NCBI GenBank assembly: GCA_024867545.1
Contig: JANFNE010000003.1
Span: forward strand, 1,302,001 to 1,366,000
DNA length: 64,000 nucleotides
Direction: 5' to 3'
Origin: Phytopythium helicoides
Taxonomy: Eukaryota; Oomycota; Peronosporomycetes; Pythiales; Pythiaceae
Shown: one piece after another, positions 60,601-64,000 of the stretch
How positions within the stretch are numbered: the first letter of the stretch is position 1
Layout: each line of letters opens with the position of its first letter
Made by a program: the position numbers and the translations under genes
The notes under the pieces: model-generated
What the model saw: the letters and a program-made list of their open reading frames with translations, nothing else
Told to the model about the DNA's origin: nothing
Database searches by the model: none

Positions 60601-63031
60601 GGTCATCTTGAAACTGCTGCCACTCGTCCAATAGGGTTTGATTGTCATCGATCTGTTTCGACACAGCCCGGACAGCAGGGTCGTGGTGTGCGGTGTTGCG
60701 CTCAGCATACTGCGCGAGCTCGGGCTCATTGCAGCTGCCTCCGATGCGAATTAGCTTTTGAAAACCATACCCTCGGTACTTGAATCCACCCATTCTCATT
60801 TGATTGTGGTTCAGTGTTGGCTTCCGATCGCAGAAGATCAATCAGAAACTCGTCAATCGCGTGGTTCTTGTACGAGAGTACCAAAATCGGCGGATCTCCG
60901 ATATCTCGACGCTTTGCTTTCCATAACTCACGAACAATGAGCAGTGCTCGCACAATCACCACTCCTAGATACGACTTTGCCAGTTCCAGGAGGCCCCTGC
61001 GTGCAGTGGACTGGGTGGATGAGCGCTTCAACAAAGCTTGTTAGCTGACCACCATCGAGTGTTGCGGATTTAACGAGCTGACACTAGCGACCGTTGCATA
61101 CGATCGCACAAACCAGTATCGCGACGAATATCGATAATAGGTTCTAGCGCACTTGAGTAGACCATTCGTTGGACAAGTTCCTCCGAAGACCGGGAGTATG
61201 ATGCCATATCGGCAATATCAAGTGCATCTTCGTCGTGATCCTCGTCACTATCAGCCTCCCCAAAGACGATATCATCCAACGCAGTATTTCGTGCCTCTTC
61301 ACACAAATTGAGCAGAGCGCCGTTCTTGAACGGTACTGGCACTCGACTTTGCATTTCAAGGGCCTTCAAGACAGGGATAAACTCGGGCACAAAAGTTTGA
61401 CAATCAATAATCGCGAGAGAATCGCCTGGGCGAGGATTCTTAGCCATCATCGCATTTCCGGCTTCACCTCGATACTCTAGAAGCCGAAAAGTCATACGAC
61501 CGTGCTCTCGTGCCTTGTACTCGTCAAAGCTTTGACCCTGGAACACAATTTGGCCCCAGTACACTGTGTCGCTCTCTCGCAACGATGCTTCTCGACTGGC
61601 AACAAGCACGACCCCAACTAAATTGGGTGATGCTAGCCGTTTAGTTGTGCGCCAATGGATAGGCTTCAGTGGAGGCCGTCGCGACTGCACTTGTGCAACT
61701 GAGATTGTTCCATCGTGCTTGACATGTGTGATCGTAGCATCATAGATGTGGGTTGATGCACGATCCGACGGAGGTCCACAGAGCTTTTGTTGTCGTTGAC
61801 TGGCGCACTTGGAGCAATATCCAGCGTTGTGGTTGCGGTTGGCGCACACAAACGTTGCTTGTCGATGACACTGTGGGTTGCGGCAAGGAAGCGAGTGGTG
61901 CTGCTGTGGTATTGGCCAAAGTGGTTGATCGCACACTTTTTCTTGGAATTTGGCAGAGCAATGCGGCAGCAGCGCGTTGTTTCCCTCGATGAATGTCATC
62001 GCCGTCCATAGCTTCAAGATGGTGTCAAAGTACTCTTCTGTGGAGGCAAACACTCGACCATCTCTTGCCCGCGGCTCTTGCATTTTTGGCAGCAATAGCG
62101 GTTGAAAATGGTTGTAGTTTGCTAGCCAACCGACTGTCGGCGTGCGCCAGTCCAGCACTGAGAGCTCTTCTGATGTTTCAGTGGCGTCGGCAGTCACTGT
62201 TGCAACTCGGATCATCCAAGGCTTCTCAATCTCATCCAGCAACGCCGTAAGGCGCGTAATCACGCGTCGGTGCTCCGCCAGCGTATACTTGAGCTTATTG
62301 ATCGCCGCACCGATCATATTGCCAAGTTTCTCTTTCACGTCTTCGGCTTGCATGCTCCACACAAACTTCATCAATCGCTGCTCACAGCCATAGAAGAGCC
62401 CATCTGGTCAGTGCTCGCACGTCTCCCTCCAACGCCAACCACCAATCTCTACCTTGACGAGGCGCTCGACGAGCTCCACTCTCTCCAGATCATCGTCGTT
62501 CCCGTCCATCGCGCCATCGTCGCCTCCCGATCCTCCTCCCTTGCTCAGCAGCGCCGCCACTCCCTTCTCACAGGCATTCAGCGATGGCGGCGCCGTCTTG
62601 GCCGAGAACGGCAGCCGCGCGAGCGCCTCCAGCAGCACTCGCACGGCATCTGGGGGCAGCGAACCCACCGCCTCCCAGCTCTGCAGCCATGCACGCTCTC
62701 CACTCGCAATCCTCTTCTCCAGGTCGTGATTGGGAGCCCCGCGGAGCACCGAGCGCACGAACTGCGCCGCGCTCGGGTTCGACCCCAGCCTCGGCGCCGC
62801 GTACCCCGTCCTCCCTCCATTGAACCCCGTCCTTCCTCCATTAGAGCCCGTCCTGCCTCCATTAGAGCCCGTCCTGCCTCCGTTGAAGCCCGTTCTGCCC
62901 CCTCTCGCGCCGCCGGACCGTCCGGCGCCTCGTCCGGCGCCTCGACCGCCTGGCGCAGACCCGCGACCGCCGCCTCTTCCGCCTTGGCCTGCGCCTCGGC
63001 CGAAGCCGCGGCCGCCGCCTGGCGCGCTCAT
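51635..63031 (-). CDS. Giant ZNFX1-type helicase fused to three CbxX AAA ATPases
   Basis: About 3,750 aa in two or three exons: 63031-62453, then 62377-51635 after a 75-nt intron, with a possible 52-nt intron near 52070-52019. Order: Arg/Gly-rich repeats (GGRTGFNGGRTGSNGG, residues about 40-80); a ZNFX1-like N-terminal region with a Cys/His cluster (CRNPQCHRQATFVC); helicase Walker A GPPGTGK (near 60980), motif Ia VLSYKNHAIDE; a 700-residue insertion of Cys/His repeats and an acidic run; box II LVEEASE; motif V DRFQGDEADIVLISLV; motif VI LLSRARLGMYIIGN; NFX1-type Cys repeats (CGHEC, CGHKVKLPC); then three CbxX-type AAA modules (GNPGTGKTTVARLF, GNPGTGKTTFASYY, GSPGTGKTTVARVM, each with FIDEAYEL or VIDEAYNL); coiled coil; and GGGWRCGGGSHFV. 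ZNFX1 proteins act in small-RNA and antiviral RNA surveillance. Seven one-base homopolymer breaks lie inside, including in Walker A. Confidence 0.72.
62378..62452 (-). other. Intron 1 of the giant helicase/AAA gene
   Basis: This 75-nt intron runs from GTAGAG to GAGCAG, with CTGAC as branch site, in phase 0. It removes an in-frame TGA at 62410-62408 and joins ERLVK to RLMKFVWSM. Confidence 0.7.
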
Positions 63032-63304
63032 CGCTTCGGCTTTCTCTTGGTCGCTTGAGGCTTCTCTGGGAAATCGCCAACTGGCGTATCTGGGGGTCTT
63101 GCCAGTTGAAGTGGTATCCGTTCGTATTGGTCGACTAGCAAAGGGAACATACCAATGTGATGTTTACTATGACTATGATAGCGGACCAGTATCCGCGTAT
63201 TGCGATTTGTATGTTATGTGGTTCGAAAGATGTGGACCTCACACGCATCCTCGCAAAGTGTACCCATAGGCGGACAATATGGATCTCAAGTTGAAGTGAC
63301 CGCC
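63032..63304. other. Spacer between Fic gene and giant gene
   Basis: This 273-bp spacer holds the 3' flank of the Fic gene and the promoter of the giant gene; CCACTTCAACTGG on the minus strand near 63108 is a weak initiator candidate. Nothing else is seen. Confidence 0.4.
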
Positions 63305-64000
63305 TCATTTTTGCACTCGATTGGCCATCGACGCTGCCTCCATTGTCACGACTTCGCGCTGCAGAAACTCGTTGGTCTGGATCGTCTTGTCGGACGCGCG
63401 CAGCACCGATGGGAACCCCAACTTGCGCGCCACCAGGTTCCCCAGCAGACGCGCGCACCGCCCGTTTCCGTCGTGGAACGGGTGGATGTAGAACACCAAC
63501 ACCGCGAACGCGTAGTAAGCGCACAGCAGCGGACGTTGCTGCCATCGAGCAGCGTCGTTGATAGTGTCCACGAGGCGTCGGAGAGCGTCTGCCACCTCGC
63601 CAGCCGGTAAAAACACGCGATAGATGCGTGCCGACGCATAGCCGACCGCGGTGCTCGTTCGCAGCACCCCTGCCTGACCCGACGACGCCGGGATCAGCGT
63701 TCGTTGGAGTGCAAACAGCTGGTCGTACGTGATCAGACTGGATGTGTCCGTCACGATCTCGTTCAGCACCTCGAGAGTCTGCTTTCGCTGGTCGAGTGCC
63801 GCCCTCGATCGCGAGCTAGGCGGCATATCGTGTGCAGCACCAATGGCGTCGTATACGTCGCTGGACGTGAACATGGCCGGTTTGTCGGTTTCCACCGCCG
63901 TGACAAGAGCCGAGATGCGGTCGAATGCATCGTATTCAGACTCAACCTGGTCGAGGAACTGCAGACACGGTTGTGTGAGATTCGGATCCAGGTCGCATAG
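63305..64000 (-). CDS. Fic-domain protein (3' part, cut by right edge)
   Basis: Fic enzymes transfer AMP or other nucleotide parts to hydroxyl side chains of target proteins. The frame is open from the right edge to the stop at 63305, at least 231 codons. The catalytic motif is complete: HPFHDGNGRCARLLGNL, with the active His, the phosphate-binding DGNGR and a following conserved Arg. Upstream, GVLRTSTAVGYASARIYRVF matches the beta-hairpin region that docks targets in this family. The N-terminus is outside the window, so I cannot tell whether an inhibitory helix ([S/T]xxxE[G/N]) or a membrane anchor exists. Codon use and GC are like its neighbours. Confidence 0.88.
   Translation of the reverse strand, partial: LCDLDPNLTQPCLQFLDQVESEYDAFDRISALVTAVETDKPAMFTSSDVYDAIGAAHDMPPSSRSRAALDQRKQTLEVLNEIVTDTSSLITYDQLFALQRTLIPASSGQAGVLRTSTAVGYASARIYRVFLPAGEVADALRRLVDTINDAARWQQRPLLCAYYAFAVLVFYIHPFHDGNGRCARLLGNLVARKLGFPSVLRASDKTIQTNEFLQREVVTMEAASMANRVQK

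Noticed and set aside
1..64000. CRISPR arrays, riboswitches, tRNA and rRNA genes
   Set aside because: No regularly spaced repeats, no tRNA box A/B pairs that I could support, and the sequence is clearly eukaryotic nuclear.

Overview
This window is nuclear DNA from an oomycete (water mould), probably of the Pythium/Phytophthora group; I cannot name the species. The evidence is: (i) short GT-AG introns of about 50-90 nt with CTAAC-like branch points; (ii) at least eight copies of the oomycete core promoter, an initiator TCAYTYY followed by a CAWTTT-like flank, 30-150 bp upstream of start codons; (iii) very dense packing, with divergent start codons only 71-80 bp apart; (iv) a flagellate gene set. 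No tRNA, rRNA, CRISPR or prokaryotic operon features were seen.

Left block (1-11,903): an NPHP4 ciliary transition-zone homologue (cut by the left edge), the DNA-damage clamp subunit RAD9, the UFM1 E3 ligase UFL1 (divergent from RAD9 across 71 bp), a small acidic protein of unknown function, and a large EF-hand/WD40 protein of the WDY/WDR49 type.

Middle block (12,142-38,587): an array of twelve intronless aquaglyceroporin (MIP) genes, here called MIP1 to MIP12. MIP1-MIP10 share an almost identical core but differ in N-terminus and flanks; MIP11 and MIP12 are more diverged. MIP1/MIP2 are a direct duplication. MIP4-MIP8 form nested inverted repeats: a large palindrome of about 3.8-kb arms centred near 26,553, overlaid by a second axis near 24,206. 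Eleven of the twelve have Asn-Thr-Ala in place of the first Asn-Pro-Ala motif; only MIP11 keeps NPA.

Right block (40,596-64,000): the spindle-checkpoint kinase MPS1/TTK (KEN box, TPR, kinase), a PiT/SLC20 phosphate transporter, a FAM228-like protein, a secretory-pathway single-pass membrane protein, cysteinyl-tRNA synthetase, and a giant reading frame of about 3,750 codons. The giant joins an arginine/glycine-rich N-terminus, a ZNFX1/NFX1-type superfamily 1 helicase, three CbxX-type AAA ATPase modules and a coiled coil. A Fic-domain protein runs off the right edge.

At least a dozen otherwise well-conserved reading frames are broken by one base in short homopolymer runs, seven of them in the giant gene. 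I read these mainly as sequence or assembly errors, and gene models here are given across them. Splice sites were placed by hand from frame continuity, GT/AG signals and known family sequence, not by transcript evidence.
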